Numbered from the stretch's first letter, positions 13,022 through 25,533 are shown. The stretch: 64,000 nt of DNA from Beta vulgaris subsp. vulgaris (GCF_026745355.1 NC_079204.1:50228285-50292284), one strand, 5' to 3'. The notes: generated by a model from the sequence alone, not told the origin. Program-made: numbers and translations.

Positions 13022-13180
13022 TCCCCTTGTTGGTCAATGCTGTTTATCACGGCCACTTTCTGGGCAATGCTTTTTTCCTTGAGGATGTCAACCGTGACCA
13101 TCCTTCTACCTGGAATGAATCTGAGCTAGCTAGTTTAGATAGGGAGTCCGCCTTCATGTTCTCAGCCCTTGGAATTGCTT

Positions 13181-13902
13181 CTACTTCAAACTGTTCCAGC
13201 TGTCTATTATTTCTTTGGCTTTCTCCACATACTTAACCATGTTGGGTTCTCGGACCTCAAATTCTCCTTTAAGCTGACTGCTAACCAACTGTGAATCTGT
13301 TTTCAAGAGGACGCTTTTAGCTCCTGCTGCAATGCACATTCTTAAGCCAGCAATGGCTGCCTCATATTCTGATTCATTGTTTGAGGCTGGGAAAGCAAAT
13401 TTGATGGCGTACTCGAAGGTGTTTCCTTCTGGGCTGGTTATCACAATACCGGCCCAGCCCCGCTCGGGCCGAAGAACCTCTACCTCCAGCAGCCATGATT
13501 CTTTTTCTTTTATCTCTGCCTCCTCATAAGCCTCAGTCATGAAATCCGCCAGTGCTTGCGCTTTTATGGCCGTTCGCGGCTTATACTGAATATCATACTC
13601 CGACAGTTCAATGGCCCATTTCAATAGCGCCCAGAGGTGTCCATCTTTGCAGAGCTTTCTCCAACGGCTGATTTGTTAACACCTGAATTGGATGACAGTC
13701 AAAATAGGGCCTTAACTTCCGAGCCGCTACAATAACCGCCAATGCCATTTTTTCTATCTGCTGATACCGGCTCCTGGGCCGTTAAGGATGTGCTGACAAG
13801 TATATTGGATGTTGCTGTTTTTCCCTTTCTGTTATCAGCACTGCCGCTACCGTTTTGGGGAGGCCGAGATGTACAATGCAGTGTGTCTCCGCCTCGGCCT
13901 TG
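13181..13902 (-). pseudogene. gypsy RNase H and archaeal-type RNase H region
   Basis: The first RNase H region lies at about 13640-13900 and is frame-disrupted. 13181-13624 is a clean stretch. It starts at the end of the first domain (KWAIELSEYDIQYKPR), then a second RNase H-like domain follows with GWAGIVITSPEG, NNESEYEAAIAGLRMC and LKTDSQLVSSQL. The Glu in NESEYEA and the Asp in TDSQL fit catalytic positions. A second RNase H of this kind is a hallmark of the Tat lineage. Confidence 0.8.
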
Positions 13903-14936
13903 TTATTGTTGGCAGCTTTGCAAGGTGTTCTTGACGGCCGAGAAAGCTTTGCTCTGCTCTTCTCCCCATTCGAACTTTTTATTCCCCCTTAGCAATGCGA
14001 AAAACGGAAGGGCCTTATCAGCCGACTTCGATATGAATCTCGTCAAAGCGGCCATCCTTCCCGTTAATCTCTGGATGTCTTTGACGCCTTTGGGCTCTGG
14101 AAGGCTCAAAATTGCTTGAACCTTGTCCGGGTTCGCATCAATGCCTCTTTTTCTCACCATAAACCAAGAAATTTTCCTGCTCTACGCCAAAGACACATTC
14201 TTTGGGTTCAATTTCATGCTGTATTTTCTCAATGTTTTGAATGTTTCTTCCAGATCCTCAGATGCTCTCGGTCCGTTTTACTTTGACAATAGAGTCGTCC
14301 ACATACACTTCTATATTACGCCCTTTCTGAGCCGCAAATACCTTGTCCACTAACTTCTGGTAGTTGCCCCAGCGTTTCTCAGGCCGAAAGGCATTGCCTT
14401 ATAATTGTAAACACCCCATCTGTGATGAATGCCGTTTTCTTACGGTCCTCCTTTACAAAGCTTATTTGATGATACCCTGAGAAGGCATCCATGAAACTCA
14501 GTAGTGCATGTCCGCTAGTAGAATCCACTAGCTGATCTATCTTGGCAGAGGATAGCAGTCCTTAGGGCATGCCCTATTCAGTTTGTGAAATCCACGCACA
14601 TACGCCATGGCCGTTGGCCTTCTTCACCATGACTACATTTGCCAGCCATTCAGGGTAGTCACAAGGCTCGATAAAATCAGCCGCTATCAGCTTTTCTACT
14701 TCTTCTTTGATGGCCTTATTCTTTTCGGCCGAGAAGGCTCTCTTCTTCTGCTTTACCGGTCGGACTGCGCTGTCGACGTTTAAACGATGGACCATCACGG
14801 CCGGGTCTATTCCCGGCATCTCGTCGCTGAGAAGCAAATATGTCAGCATTTTCTCTAGGAGAGTTACCAGGTTTACCCGGACCTCTGGGTCCATGTCCAT
14901 CCCGACCGCGACCGACCGAGCAGGATCATCTGCCAA
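13903..14936 (-). pseudogene. gypsy reverse transcriptase region
   Basis: The N-terminal part at 14574-14936 has the linker MPGIDPAVMVHRLNVD, then LIAADFIEPCDYPEWLANVV and KKANGHG, the usual Tat reverse-transcriptase entry blocks. The middle part (about 14170-14570) is split by frame changes. The C-terminal connection domain at 13903-14160 reads IDANPDKVQAILSLPEPKGV followed by LTGRMAALTRFISKSADKAL, typical of Ty3/gypsy. The enzyme copies element RNA into DNA in cytoplasmic particles; this copy is broken. Confidence 0.85.
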
Positions 14937-15211
14937 ACTTCTTGTTTAGTTTCTCCATCAGGCTGTGGCCTCGGCTCATCCTCTGGCCGGGACTCCAACT
15001 CTTCTAGCGGCACTTTTACTCTTCCGGAATGATACTTCCTCTTCTTCATTATTCATTCTTCTCCACCTGAGTTCTTCTCATGGCCCTCCTTTGTTTTCTT
15101 GAGGGTGGTTCCGGATTTTCTACCGGGAACCTTCTGGCTGGTTGCTTTAGTGTTGTCAAGTAGCATGATCTTGCCATCTCCTGATTGCCCTTCAATCTTG
15201 ATGTGGATCCG

Positions 15212-15780
15212 TCATTGGAAACATACAACATGGTCAGTGGTAAGTTGAACGACACCTTGGACGTCATGAATGAATGGGCGTCCAATGATTGCATTGTATG
15301 CTCCCGGAACATCCACTACCAGAAACTCAGTCATGACGTCTCTGGCTGACTCATCCTCCCCAATACGTACTGGGAGTGAGATTAACCCTTCTGGCACCAC
15401 TGATGCCCCTGTGAATCCAATGACGGGATATCGGACCGGCTTCAAGTACTCACGGCTCAGCATGAGCTTTTCGAATGTTGATAGGTACAGAATATTTGCG
15501 GAGCTTCCCCATCCACCAAAATTCTATGTACCAGACAGTTTGAGACTTTAGTGTTACTACCACGGATCATCTGAGGATACACCACATGCTTGCATCCTCC
15601 AGAGTAAATGACATGGCCGGCATTGCTGGCGGATTCTTCCAGGCAAGCTGGCGTTGAAATTGACTTGATGTCGGAACTCCTTCAAACTCGCCTTTGCGCC
15701 GTTAACACTTCCTCCATGGATAGGACCCCCACTGATAACATGGATCTTGCTGATCCGGGATTGAATATTTCGAGTCACGG
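15212..15780 (-). pseudogene. gypsy aspartic protease region
   Basis: Read on the minus strand, the segment near 15720-15760 has IHVISGGPIHGGS, the glycine-rich block that precedes the protease in Tat elements. 15212-15463 carries FLVVDVPGAYNAIIGRPF, the second conserved retropepsin region with its IIGR motif. The stretch with the catalytic Asp lies near the frame breaks around 15500 and was not read clearly. The frame is interrupted. Confidence 0.7.
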
Positions 15781-15854
15781 GCTTTACAAGATCGCCTTCT
15801 TTTGTCTGGGCCTTGTACTGACTGAAATAACCTCTTCTTATCAGATCCTCCAGG

Positions 15855-17292
15855 TTATCGATCTTTTAAGTGCCGGCAATCCTCAGTTATATGGCCGTGA
15901 TCTCCATGGAAATCACACCATTTACTTTTGTCACGATTTTTATGGAACATCGGTCTCGGACGTTGCCACTTATCACTGTCCTTATTCATCAGAAAAATTT
16001 GGCTTCTAGAAGTGGTGAGTTGAGTATATGCATCGAACCTATCCTTGCGTTCACCTCTTTCTCTGCCACTCTTGTCACGATCTCTGCGATCGCGATCATA
16101 CCTTTCATTCTCCCTGTCTCGGTCATTTCCCCTCTTGACCATATTTGACTCCTGCTTTTTTCCTCTCGGCCCCGATCGCTTCGCGGGCCTTTTCCTTCTT
16201 CTTGTCATCTTTCTTTCCGGCCTCCCTGTTGCCTACAGCCTTATCAAATTCTTCCCCTCTTATATAGTCATTGGCCTTGCCAAGGACGGGACCCAGGGTT
16301 GTGTATGACTTCCGGCCCAGATAATTCCGGAAGGGTGATCCCTCCTTGAGTCCTGTCATTAAGGCCAAGACGGCTACGTCCTGCTGCAGTCGAGGTATTG
16401 GAAACTGCCTCGACATTAAGCGGCCAATGTAGTCCTCAGCTCTCATTTTCTCCTTGTTTGACTGACAGCAATTCCCCAGTGGTGCGCTCACGGCGCCTAT
16501 TGCTTACAAAGTGCGTACTGAACATGGATGAAGCAAGAAAAAGCTAGAGACGCTACCTGGCTTGAGACTTTTGAACCATGTCTGAGCTATTCCAGTCAAG
16601 GTTGAGGGAAAGACTTTACACCATATGGCATCACTTGAGTGTAGAAGAACATATGTCCTTCGTAGGCCGCGACGTGATCATCGGGGTCTGATGTGCCATC
16701 ATACTTGGAGGACGGCATTTTGATTCGTGTCATAGGATGATTCAATATCTCTGGAGTGAAGGGGAAGAGCTTAGGCTTGATTAAGAGGTGACCCCCAGCC
16801 GAATAGTTACTAGCACCGACGGTACTGTACTCACGGCGGGAGTGGCCCTGCGTTTCTTCTTCAGAATAGTATACCTCCTCAGTTTCCAGAATTTCCTCCT
16901 CATAATCAGATCGGTCTATTTTCTTCTCCATTTCCCGTCCCTCTCCTTCCCAAGGACTGCATTTTTCGGAGCGGGGTCCCGTCCGCGTTCCTACCAGCCA
17001 TAGCCGGTGGTCGCTTACGGGTACCGCCAGAGGGTTGGGGAGGAGCATTTTGTTGAGGATTACCTGTCAGCATCTGGATGAATGATGCGACAATTTGCAA
17101 TTGCTCGGGAGAGAATTGACTTAGCTGTGCCAAGTTGAATGGTACGTTGGTGTTTGGGGTTTGCTCCTCGTTTCCCGGTGTCCGGTAGTGGAACTGTGGG
17201 TTTCCCAACGCCCCAGTGATGACTGGTTGCGAGGAATTCTGGCCTTGCTCAAACTCAGGCTGACCATGGGTAGCGTTGTTGTGATCTTCCAT
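15855..17292 (-). pseudogene. gypsy gag region (frame-disrupted)
   Basis: Encodes the retrotransposon capsid and nucleocapsid, which package element RNA in the cytoplasm. It opens with an ATG at 17292 (MEDHNNATHG), 45 bp inside the 5' LTR, and has a Q/N/P-rich N-terminal part. A Retrotrans_gag block follows at about 16600-16760 (MPSSKYDGTSDPDDHVAAYE) and continues at 16123-16491 with a LALMTGLKEGSPFRNYL segment. A basic R/D/E-rich linker and a zinc-knuckle-like CDFHGDHGHITEDC at about 15870 end the region. At least three frame changes separate these blocks, so no single protein can be made as the sequence stands. Confidence 0.85.
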
Positions 17293-17315
17293 GACTGATA
17301 CCTTAGAAAGGGTGA

Positions 17316-17335
17316 GGCCCCTCCTTCTAGCGCCA
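17316..17335 (-). promoter_or_regulatory. Primer-binding site of the gypsy element
   Basis: On the minus strand, two bases after the 5' LTR, the sequence TGGCGCTAGAAGGAGG begins. A TGGCGC start in this place is the usual form of a tRNA primer-binding site in Tat/Athila-type elements. The exact tRNA was not determined. Confidence 0.8.
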
Positions 17336-17337
17336 GT

Positions 17338-17807
17338 TGTTTGGTATCGAAAACGGTGCCGGACCTTTGAGAGTTGTCCGACAGAGATGGATGTCCGTGA
17401 GGGATCTGCAATAATGACAAACGTGAGCTACCCTCGGGGGTGTTTCGAGGAAACCCCTCCGACGCTCAAGTCAGCTAAATACTCAAGAGGATTCTAGAGA
17501 GAGAGAGAGCTTAGAGAGAGAGAGATAGGCTATTTTTAGTATGAGAGAATGTACCTGCAGGAATAGTACTGGATGGCTATTTATAGGCGTACTATTCACC
17601 TGACAGTGTAATCTTGTGACACTTGTACTGTTGTGATTAGTCTTGTCAGAGGGAAGATTCCCTTTACTTTGTCGTTTTCTATGGCCGTGACGGCAGTCTC
17701 GGCACGAAGACAAAAGATGATGTTTCCTCTTTTGCGAATCCACGTCACCTCGGTTTGCTCCCGGGCAACTGGTAATGTCCGCTAGCAAACTTGGTCATAC
17801 CCATACA
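17338..17807 (-). repeat. 5' LTR of the gypsy element (470 bp)
   Basis: Begins TGTTTGGTATCG and ends CCATACA on the plus strand, so it has TG...CA termini. It matches 6851-7328 with three transitions and five small gaps, all five being deletions in this copy. It contains a GA microsatellite (about 17497-17524). On the minus strand, the element's own orientation, it should carry the gag-pol promoter. Confidence 0.95.
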
Positions 17808-17812
17808 ACTAT

Positions 17813-18661
17813 CACTGAGCCATGCGGCATTTATTAAATTAACTCGGCACGTAATATTTATATTTCTATGCGTAGTTGCCATTTTTCAGTTTTTTTTTTT
17901 TTTGGCGCAATATTTCTATTTCTATGCATAGCTGCCATTTTTCAGTCTTTTTTTTTTCAAGATTTGTGTGGGTTCAGTTGAATCCTGGATTCGCCCGTGT
18001 TGGTGGGTAATATGTAGGTGGCGTTGTTGAAGAACGAAAAGCAGTAAACGAGTACTGGATCCACCGCCGATCCACGACTGCAATGATTTTAGTTATTGAT
18101 TTTATTGCTCGGTAGGTAATAGCAGGCCCAACAATAAATCCTCCATCAATAATATTACCAGTAAAAATGATAATACTTGGTGAAGTACCACAGAAATACA
18201 GAACAAATATCATAATGACTATTGGAAATAATAGATGAAAAGACAAGATAACACCTAATATCAGCAGTTGACGAATCCAGAGAGATAGAGAGTGATGGAC
18301 AATGCTCCGTGAAGAACCAAAATTGTGGGTGCAAGATGTCAGCACTGGCATTACATACAGTCATTACAGGCCAAGATGGAGTTGATGACATGGTGTAGTC
18401 GTGTTACTCGTGTGAACAGTTATGATGAAAACAATAATTGCAACATATTTATTGATGCATTTTTAAAAATATCTACATTGAAAGAAGAGAAATAAAGAGA
18501 TAAAATATATGGAACCATGTGGTTAAACTCTTTTCTGGCGTGAACTTGTATCAAGTTCAATAAAGTTTATAGTGATAATTAGTCGAATCGGCTATTACTA
18601 GATAACTTTTTTTTTTCCAGAAGACGCCTCGGGTCAGTTATAATAAACAAATATATTATTA
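17813..18661. other. Intergenic with a duplicated segment
   Basis: A segment of about 60 bp containing TGCCATTTTTCAG occurs twice in tandem (about 17858-17895 and 17910-17947), each copy followed by a T-run. A 125-codon open frame on the minus strand (17974-18351) is hydrophobic but matches nothing I recognise, so it is not called as a gene. Confidence 0.5.
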
Positions 18662-19481
18662 CTAGTTTTGAAGCCCGTGCGTTGCACAGGTTGTTTTATA
18701 TATATTTTTTTTGTAATTTTTTGTTAACATTATTGATTTTGTATTACCTTTACTTTATGTTAATAAAATCATCATTAATTATTCATCAAATTGCCTCATA
18801 AAATTGCGCTTACTTTACTAAGGATTTACTTATCCCCTACACTTGTTAATTAAAAGAGTACCTCTATGCTAAACTACACATGTTTTTTTTCATTTTCTTA
18901 ATTTCATGCCCAAACCCATTATTGTAGTAGAAAAAGAATTGATAAAATATTTGTCATTATACCCTTATTTTTAGATTATCTTTAATTATCTATTAATAAA
19001 ATTTATAAAAAGTTGATATAAAATTAGTATTGCACTGGTTGTTTCAATCTCTAATAAGTGAACGCATATTTACCAATATTGTCAACTAACATATCAGTAT
19101 ATTACTATAATAAAAGTTTAAAAATAAAATAAAGTAGATAAGTAGATTTGCAACAGTTCATTAGATGTTATCGTATGGTTTAGGCAAATCTCAAGAATCG
19201 GGTTTTTTAATTTTATTTTGTGATTTTATATGTGAATCATAGCCGTAAAGTGAATATACAGTATAGTAGTACTTATAATAGATAATAGATCCCTAAAAGA
19301 TAATTTTTTTTGGTTTTGTCATAGCAGTAGAGTGAATAAACTCTTATCTCTCAAACTCTAAATTTTATTATCTCTCAAAAACTCTAAATTTTATCATCTC
19401 TAAATTAATAATATGACGTGGCAATCCTAGGTGGCGCGCTCTATACTCCCGAAAAGTTCCTCTTTTATATATATATATTGA
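18662..19481 (-). mobile_element. Non-autonomous Helitron (about 820 bp)
   Basis: On the minus strand the element starts TCAATATATATA and has AAAGAGGAACTTTTC just inside, a common plant Helitron 5' end. It ends with a GC hairpin (CCTGTGCAACGCACGGG), a short spacer and CTAG, followed by T. The flanking bases are A before TC and T after CTAG, matching A/T insertion without duplication. No Rep/helicase coding sequence is present. Confidence 0.85.
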
Positions 19482-20317
19482 TTTTTAAATTTCATAATTT
19501 ATTTTGCCACTTTTTGTTTTGTTGTCCATTGAGAAATTGAAAAATTCACCTCACCAGATGATAAGTAAAAAAAAAAAAAAATGAAAGTTTTGAGTTTGAA
19601 AAAAACACCTTAAAAAGAACAGTGGTAAGAGAATATGAAATCAATATTCTCTTGTAAGTTACATAATAAATGTGTTAAAGATGTATATATACTTGTTTAA
19701 GTTTTTTTAGTTATTTATAATTATTACAAAACTTTATCATATTTTATTTGAAACATTAGACGACAAAATCATAATTTATTGATGATTAACCTCTTACTTT
19801 TTATATCAAAGGTCATATGTTCGATACCTTACCCTTATACCTTACGACTTTTAATATATTTAAATAGATGTTGATCTCTCACCAAACTCCTTACTAATCG
19901 GAAAAATGACATGTATGAGTCTTCTAAAAAACTCACATTATTGGTCATCAACACTCTACGGCATAAATGTATGGAGTATGGTCACTAAGCAGTTGGTCAC
20001 CCTACACTAATTGTCTAATTCTAAGTAAATAGGAAAACAAAGAAGACGAAGCATGATTATAGAAGGTTTTTTATTTTTTTTGGTTAAGTTGTTTGATTGA
20101 GTTTACTACATAAGAACGTAGCAGAATTTGATTAGCTGCCATAATTGGTTTTACCCCCACATTTTCATTTTTAAGTATTTTGTTTAAATGTAACATTTTT
20201 TTTATAGTAAAGATTTTGAATCATTTTGGCCATTTTATATATTCTTACTTTATCTACCCCACATTCAAAAAGCATGGAAAATTGGGCAAAATTTAATTTC
20301 TCAATCCTTATTTTTTT
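19482..20317. other. Intergenic, no gene recognised
   Basis: AT-rich sequence with long A and T runs and no open frame of note. Confidence 0.5.
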
Positions 20318-21039
20318 GGAATATTGGACAGGAATAATCCCACCTTTGTTCGATCCACCAAAATAATCCCACCTTTGGATTATTTTGGAATAATCCTACC
20401 TTGGCTTACTAAATTGAGTTTTGGTCCTAAGAACATAATGATCGTAGCCCCCTTCCCCATTTCCTGTTGCCCCACCCCCACCCCCAGCAGCCCCTACCCC
20501 CACACCCTTGCTGCCCCACCCCTCCCCTCCCCCATCGTAGCCCCCTTCCCCTCCCCTCCCCCTGTCACAGCCCCCTTCCCCCATCGCAGCCCCCACCTCC
20601 TCCCAATTGCACCATCTCACCACCATTATCTCACCATTCACAGCCCCCACCCCCTCCTATTCGCACCTTCTCACCACCAGCATCTCACCATTCGCACCAT
20701 CATTTCCACTATTCGCACCACCATCTCCAACGTTCGCACCATCTTGAAATCTGTAAAGAGGAGAGAGACATGAGGAAGAGAGAAGCGGCGACGGGGAGAA
20801 AAAGGGGGTGGGGCCTGGTGGCTGGGAGGGGCCTAGTGGGTGGGTGGTGTGTGGTATGGTGGCTAGGGCTGGGTCCAGGAGGGAAGATTAACTTGGAGTT
20901 ACCGGTTTGCCAAGTTACAGGTTCTTGGGACCAAGAAATCAATTTAGTAAGCAAAGGTAGGATTATTCCAGAATAATCCAAATGTGGGATTATTCTTGGC
21001 GGATCAGCCAAAGGTGGGATTATTCCTGATCGATTTTCC
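20318..21039. mobile_element. MULE-type MITE with about 120-bp inverted ends
   Basis: The two ends are inverted copies over more than 100 bp (GGAATAATCCCACCTTTG on the left, its reverse complement on the right). Flanks are TATTTTTTT and TAATTTTTT, a 9-bp target duplication with one mismatch, which points to Mutator-like transposition. The centre (20448-20700) is a C-rich low-complexity block, and 20755-20900 is a G-rich block. It has no transposase. Confidence 0.8.
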
Positions 21040-21131
21040 TAATTTTTTTCTGAAGGAAATCATTACTTAATGTTTGTGCAAAAAGACATTTGTTGCAATG
21101 AAAAAAACACAAAGGTAGTAAAAAATTAATA

Positions 21132-21384
21132 CTCCCTCCGTCCCAAAATATAGTTCACATTTCTATTTTGAGAGTCAAAATTTAAAATCTTTGACCAAAT
21201 ATTCTCATTAATGTATACAAGAAAACATATTCATATGGGGTCTTGTTGGATTTGTCTCAACTTGTACATTCATAATATCAATTTATATTTTTTACTAATA
21301 CGAAATAGAAGATATAATAGGTCAAAGATACGTCTCGGAGACTGTGCAAAAAGAAAAGGGAACTATATTTTGGGACGAAGGGAG
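21132..21384. mobile_element. Stowaway-like MITE
   Basis: TIRs CTCCCTCCGTCCC and GGGACGAAGGGAG flanked by TA on both sides, the Tc1/mariner signature. 253 bp, no coding capacity. Confidence 0.9.
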
Positions 21385-21791
21385 TACTTATCACGTGTGA
21401 AGTTCATAATGCAGCGGAAAGTAATGTCCAAACACGTGATGACGGAAAACCGAAAACCTATTTTAACATATTCTAAATCGATTTCTAATCCAACTAAAAT
21501 GATTTAAATTCGTCATACTTCTAAGACTAAAAATAATCCATTAAGGTATGAGGGTGACCATATAAAGATAAAGTATTTAGAAGTAAAACGTGTTTAACAA
21601 AAAAAACATAAACATTAAGAATTTACGACTACCATTAGGAAGTATAAATACTTAAGTCAATCTTTGGCTTAGCATGACCAAATTATTCTAAAATCCTCGT
21701 ATCCCAACTTCTCAAGAGCCTATTTAGTGCTTGTTTGGTTGAATGTAGGAAGTGCAAATTTCTTGGAATATTATCTTCTCATATAATTGTA

Positions 21792-23696
21792 CAAGCTTTT
21801 TATGCACGCGATGCGTGCGATGATATTTTTAGGCTTAATTATTACTAAGTAGTAAACAAAAAGAAAATGCAAGTTAGTATTTTAAGTTCACCTCCATTTT
21901 GTGAATAAGATTCTTTGAAATACAATCAAATAGAACTCCTTCTACATTCTGTTCTTTCTTTTGCAGTCATTAACTCTTTGCATTTAAGTAGCATTACAAT
22001 ATTACTCCCTTAGTTAAACTTATCTCCATTGAACAAACAAAAATTGAGTCCATATTATCTGTTACGTTGAATTTCCAATGCAACAATATTATAATTTGGC
22101 TAATTTATACTTTGATCTACACTTGTATTTGAAACTCATATTATAATTTGGCTAATTTATACTTTGATCCACACTTGTATTCGAAACCCAAAATTTTGAG
22201 TGACGTGTTGTAGCCTGTAGGCACATCCTTCTAGAATTTTAACAAAAAATATTTCACTACCTTTTCCACTACTTTTGCTCTTCATTTTCTCTCTCCTCTC
22301 ACTACAAATCTACAAACCATATTATCAAGGAACCTAATTCATCAAACTATACACTATACAATAAGAAAATCAGTCTTTTCAAGTATTAAGAAAAGTAGTA
22401 GATCTAATTCATCAAAAATCCATCAGTCGTATCGACCACTTTTGAAACAAACCAACTTCAGTTTTTTCTTGGGTCAATTTTCTAACAAAGAAAGGTAATT
22501 TCTTAAATCAACTTCAGTTTTTTCTTGGGTCGATTTTCTATCATCCCAAAATTTAATCCGAAAAGGATGAATCAATTTCAGTTTTTTTTCCCCTTGCCTA
22601 ATATCTAAATTATGATTTCACAAACTTATATTTAAAATTTTCATCAGTCTCATATTTAAAATTATATTTGAGATAAAATTGTAAATTTTTCATTCACAAT
22701 TTGATATTGGAATTTTTTTAAAAAAACAAAAATCGTTTCGTTTATCTTGTTTTCAGATTTAACATGAAAATGAATTAAATTTAATTGTATAAAAAGCCCT
22801 TTTTTCCATTTTAAAATTTTACAGTTGTCTTGGTGCTTAATTTCACTATTTATTTTCGCAAAATAATGTAATTTTTTTTTTCTGAAAATGGTTTTAGCAA
22901 ATTAATTTAATTTTTTTTCTGAAAATTGATTTTTGCAAAAACCGTTCGCGAAAACTTTGATTTTGGTTTTTTTTTTTCAAAATTTATTTGTGAAAATGGT
23001 TTTTTGCAAAAGTTATGAGCAGAATTTTTAATATTGGAATTTAAAAAAAAAAAACTAAATTTGTTACTTTTGTCTTCTTCTCTCATTTCATGTGAAAATA
23101 AAGGGCTAAAATTTAAGTCTTTTTTAACTAATTGCTATCATCTCCCTTTTTTCTGTTAGTCGCTACATAACAATTGCTTTTGTTTTTTCAACTAATTTGA
23201 AATAACTTGGAAGATTAAAAGAATTATGTACCTTTTTGGAAGTTTGCAAATCGTCGATGGACAAATGTGTGATATCCCCGTCGAAATTTTATGTTTTTTT
23301 TACAGATTTTTATGCACAGCGTGTATAGGTAAAGAATAATTTGTAAGTGAAATTTGTGAGTTTTTGAGAACAATGATTTGTAAGTGAATTTTGTGAATGT
23401 TTTTTTTTTATGTAGTTACGCCTTACTATATTAGTTTTGGTTTGTAAGTTAATTTTTAGTTTTTTGTAAAGTTTAGTGATTTGCGGGATGTCTTGAACGT
23501 GATTTAGAAACGGATTTGTAAAGTTTCCTAACACAAGTGATTTGGGAGTGATGTTGAAATTTAATATCCGGTAGCTTTGTTTGAATCCCCATTTTGGTAT
23601 TGATATTATTTTTGTAATTTAGTAAGGGAAAGGGGGGCAAAATAGTCAGTTCAAAAGAGGACACCATAGGTCCCCCCTTCCCTTATGTAATAGAGA
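21792..23696 (-). mobile_element. Non-autonomous Helitron (about 1.9 kb)
   Basis: The minus-strand 5' end is TCTCTATTACATAAGGG, very similar to the Helitron at 36820-37343 (TCTCTATTATATAAGAC). The 3' end has the hairpin CGCACGCATCGCGTGC, then CTTG followed by T; CTTG is a one-base change from the usual CTAG. The interior is AT-rich with internal duplications (22086-22189) and no helicase. It appears inserted into an older TGTTTGGT-type repeat, parts of which flank both ends. Confidence 0.75.
22086..22189 (+). repeat. 52-bp tandem duplication
   Basis: Two consecutive copies of a 52-bp unit beginning ATATTATAATTTGGC, differing at three or four positions, inside the 21792-23696 Helitron. Confidence 0.85.
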
Positions 23697-25324
23697 TTTT
23701 CTAGGAATTGTTAGATGTTGTTTGGTGATTCAAGGGAAATAAAAAATTTCATGGAAATTTCCACTTACTTAGGTCCCCCTAGGTAACTTCCTCCATTTTG
23801 TGAGAAGTGGAACTTCCTAGGAATTTCTACTTCCCATGAATTTGTCAATCAAACAACACCAAACAATTACAATTCCTAGAATTTCTAACTTCCTATATTA
23901 AATAATATTAACAAAACAACGCCTTAGTTCGTCCTCTATGCCACTTTTCACATGCCCAAATCAATTTAATCAGCTTACTCTTATAGTCTTATCTTAGTAT
24001 CAATGTTTATAACTCCGTCCAACCCTCATTTGCAAATTGCATATCTTCATCTTGAATTTCACTTATTAGTGTGTTCTCACACATCCGTCTCAACATGTGC
24101 ATCTCTAATTCTCTACTACTTCCATTTTTATAATATGATCTTCCTAGCTAAAATCAAAACACTCAGACCCATATAGTAATGTTGGTCTAGTAGTTGCCTA
24201 ATAGGACTTTCCTATCAGCTTAAAAGGTACACTACAGTCGTTCAAAATCTCAGTTATATATCTCTTTGTTAAGCCGTCATGAATGACTCTTAGAGCATAT
24301 CTCTTAGACTCTCTGTATATATTGATCTCTTTAAAAATCTATATACTTAATATTTTTACTTTTAGATTTTTATTTGTTAGTTGCGGTTATCTTTTTAAAT
24401 CAATTCCATCTCTATTTATTTTTAAAAAAAAAAAATTGTGACACCAATAATCAATTCCAAATTTGTATAACATATCACAACAACTCACAAGATGGAGAAT
24501 AAAATTGGTGTTCGTTTTGCTGACCTAAAACAGAATAAAATTGGAAATTATTTTGCAAAAAGCTCATAAGAGAATACATATCAAAATTTTGATTGGATCC
24601 ATTAAAAATAAAATCAATGGTTATATTGTTTTGAGAGGGAAAATGTTCATAGAAATGATAGATTTGATATATTATAAAATACTAGAAACACGATATTATT
24701 TATAGAAGATACACAAAAAAAAACTATACTCTTTGGAATTGGTAAAATGCAGTTTATAAAAAAAAGGGATAGGTGACATGTTTTTAGTGGGTATCTGACC
24801 TATCCATTGCGTGGTGGAGTCTTGGGTGGAGTCTTGAATAACAAAACCTAACCCAAGACTTTCTTGATTTTTGTTGCAGCAATATCGGTGAGTCTTGTAA
24901 AGACTCCGGTGAGTCTAGTAAATACTCCCTCCAAGACTCAGTCCTAGACGTGCGATATTCACACCCTTATCTTCGTCCTTGGCCTTAGTTGTTTTTCAGA
25001 TACTTCATTCCTTTGTGATGACGTGTTTATCCCTCATACTCTCTTTTAGTTTAGAGATTATGTCACACTAGATTTTTACCAACTTTTTATTATTCAAACT
25101 CACATAAGATTTACTCCAATTTTGTAGCTTATCCCTCAGACACATGGAACTAAAAAGATGGATATGAGTACTACATAGTGATATGGTGCAATTTAATTAA
25201 ACAAGAAGAGTAATTGTTTGGTGGTATAATATAACTGATGTAAAGCATATCGTCTTGAAGAAAGTCTTGATAATTTTCAACTCTTCTCAAAGACTCAAGT
25301 AAAGTCTTAGCAGCGTATTAAATA
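23697..25324. other. Intergenic, no gene recognised
   Basis: AT-rich sequence. Inverted phrases at about 23709 and 23845-23870 (TTGTTTGGTG and CAAACAACACC) suggest a small decayed hAT- or PIF-like MITE. Nothing coding was seen. Confidence 0.5.
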
Positions 25325-25533
25325 CTTCCTCCGTTTCTTTTTACTTGCTACACTTCTCATTTCACGGACTCGTAGGCAATTTTTGGAGAAGAGAGAGGTA
25401 GAGAGTAAAAAGAAAAGGGACCCATGTGGGAGGAGAGAGATAGAGAGAGTTTATTGCCCAAAAAAGAAGTGCAGCAAGTAATGTGAAACTTCCCATAATG
25501 GAAAGTGTGGTGAGTAAAAAGAAACGGAGGAAG
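25325..25533. mobile_element. Stowaway-like MITE (209 bp)
   Basis: TIRs CTTCCTCCGTTTCTTTTTAC and its near-perfect inverse at the right end, flanked by TA at 25323-25324 and 25534-25535. Confidence 0.9.

Larger units (their letters stand above)
6846..17812 (-). mobile_element. Ty3/gypsy LTR retrotransposon, Tat lineage, Retand-like
   Basis: A complete LTR element delimited by a perfect 5-bp target-site duplication ACTAT (6846-6850 and 17808-17812). Gag-pol lies on the minus strand, so the right LTR is the 5' LTR. Order on the minus strand: 5' LTR, primer-binding site, gag, protease, reverse transcriptase, RNase H plus an archaeal-like second RNase H, integrase, a 30-bp tandem array, a gene in the opposite direction, polypurine tract, 3' LTR. 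Dual RNase H, an extra opposite-strand gene and an amplified tandem repeat after pol are features described for Tat-clade elements such as Retand of Silene. The LTRs differ by only three substitutions, so insertion was recent. The gag-pol frame is nevertheless broken in many places, so the copy looks non-autonomous unless the indels are assembly errors. Confidence 0.93.

Noticed and set aside
17974..18351. 125-codon hydrophobic open frame on the minus strand
   Set aside because: No recognised domain, no splice or promoter context, and composition like AT-rich intergenic DNA.
20324..20976. Open frames of up to 169 codons rich in Pro, Ser and His
   Set aside because: They translate a C-rich low-complexity block inside a MITE with inverted ends; overlapping frames are open only because the sequence is C-rich.
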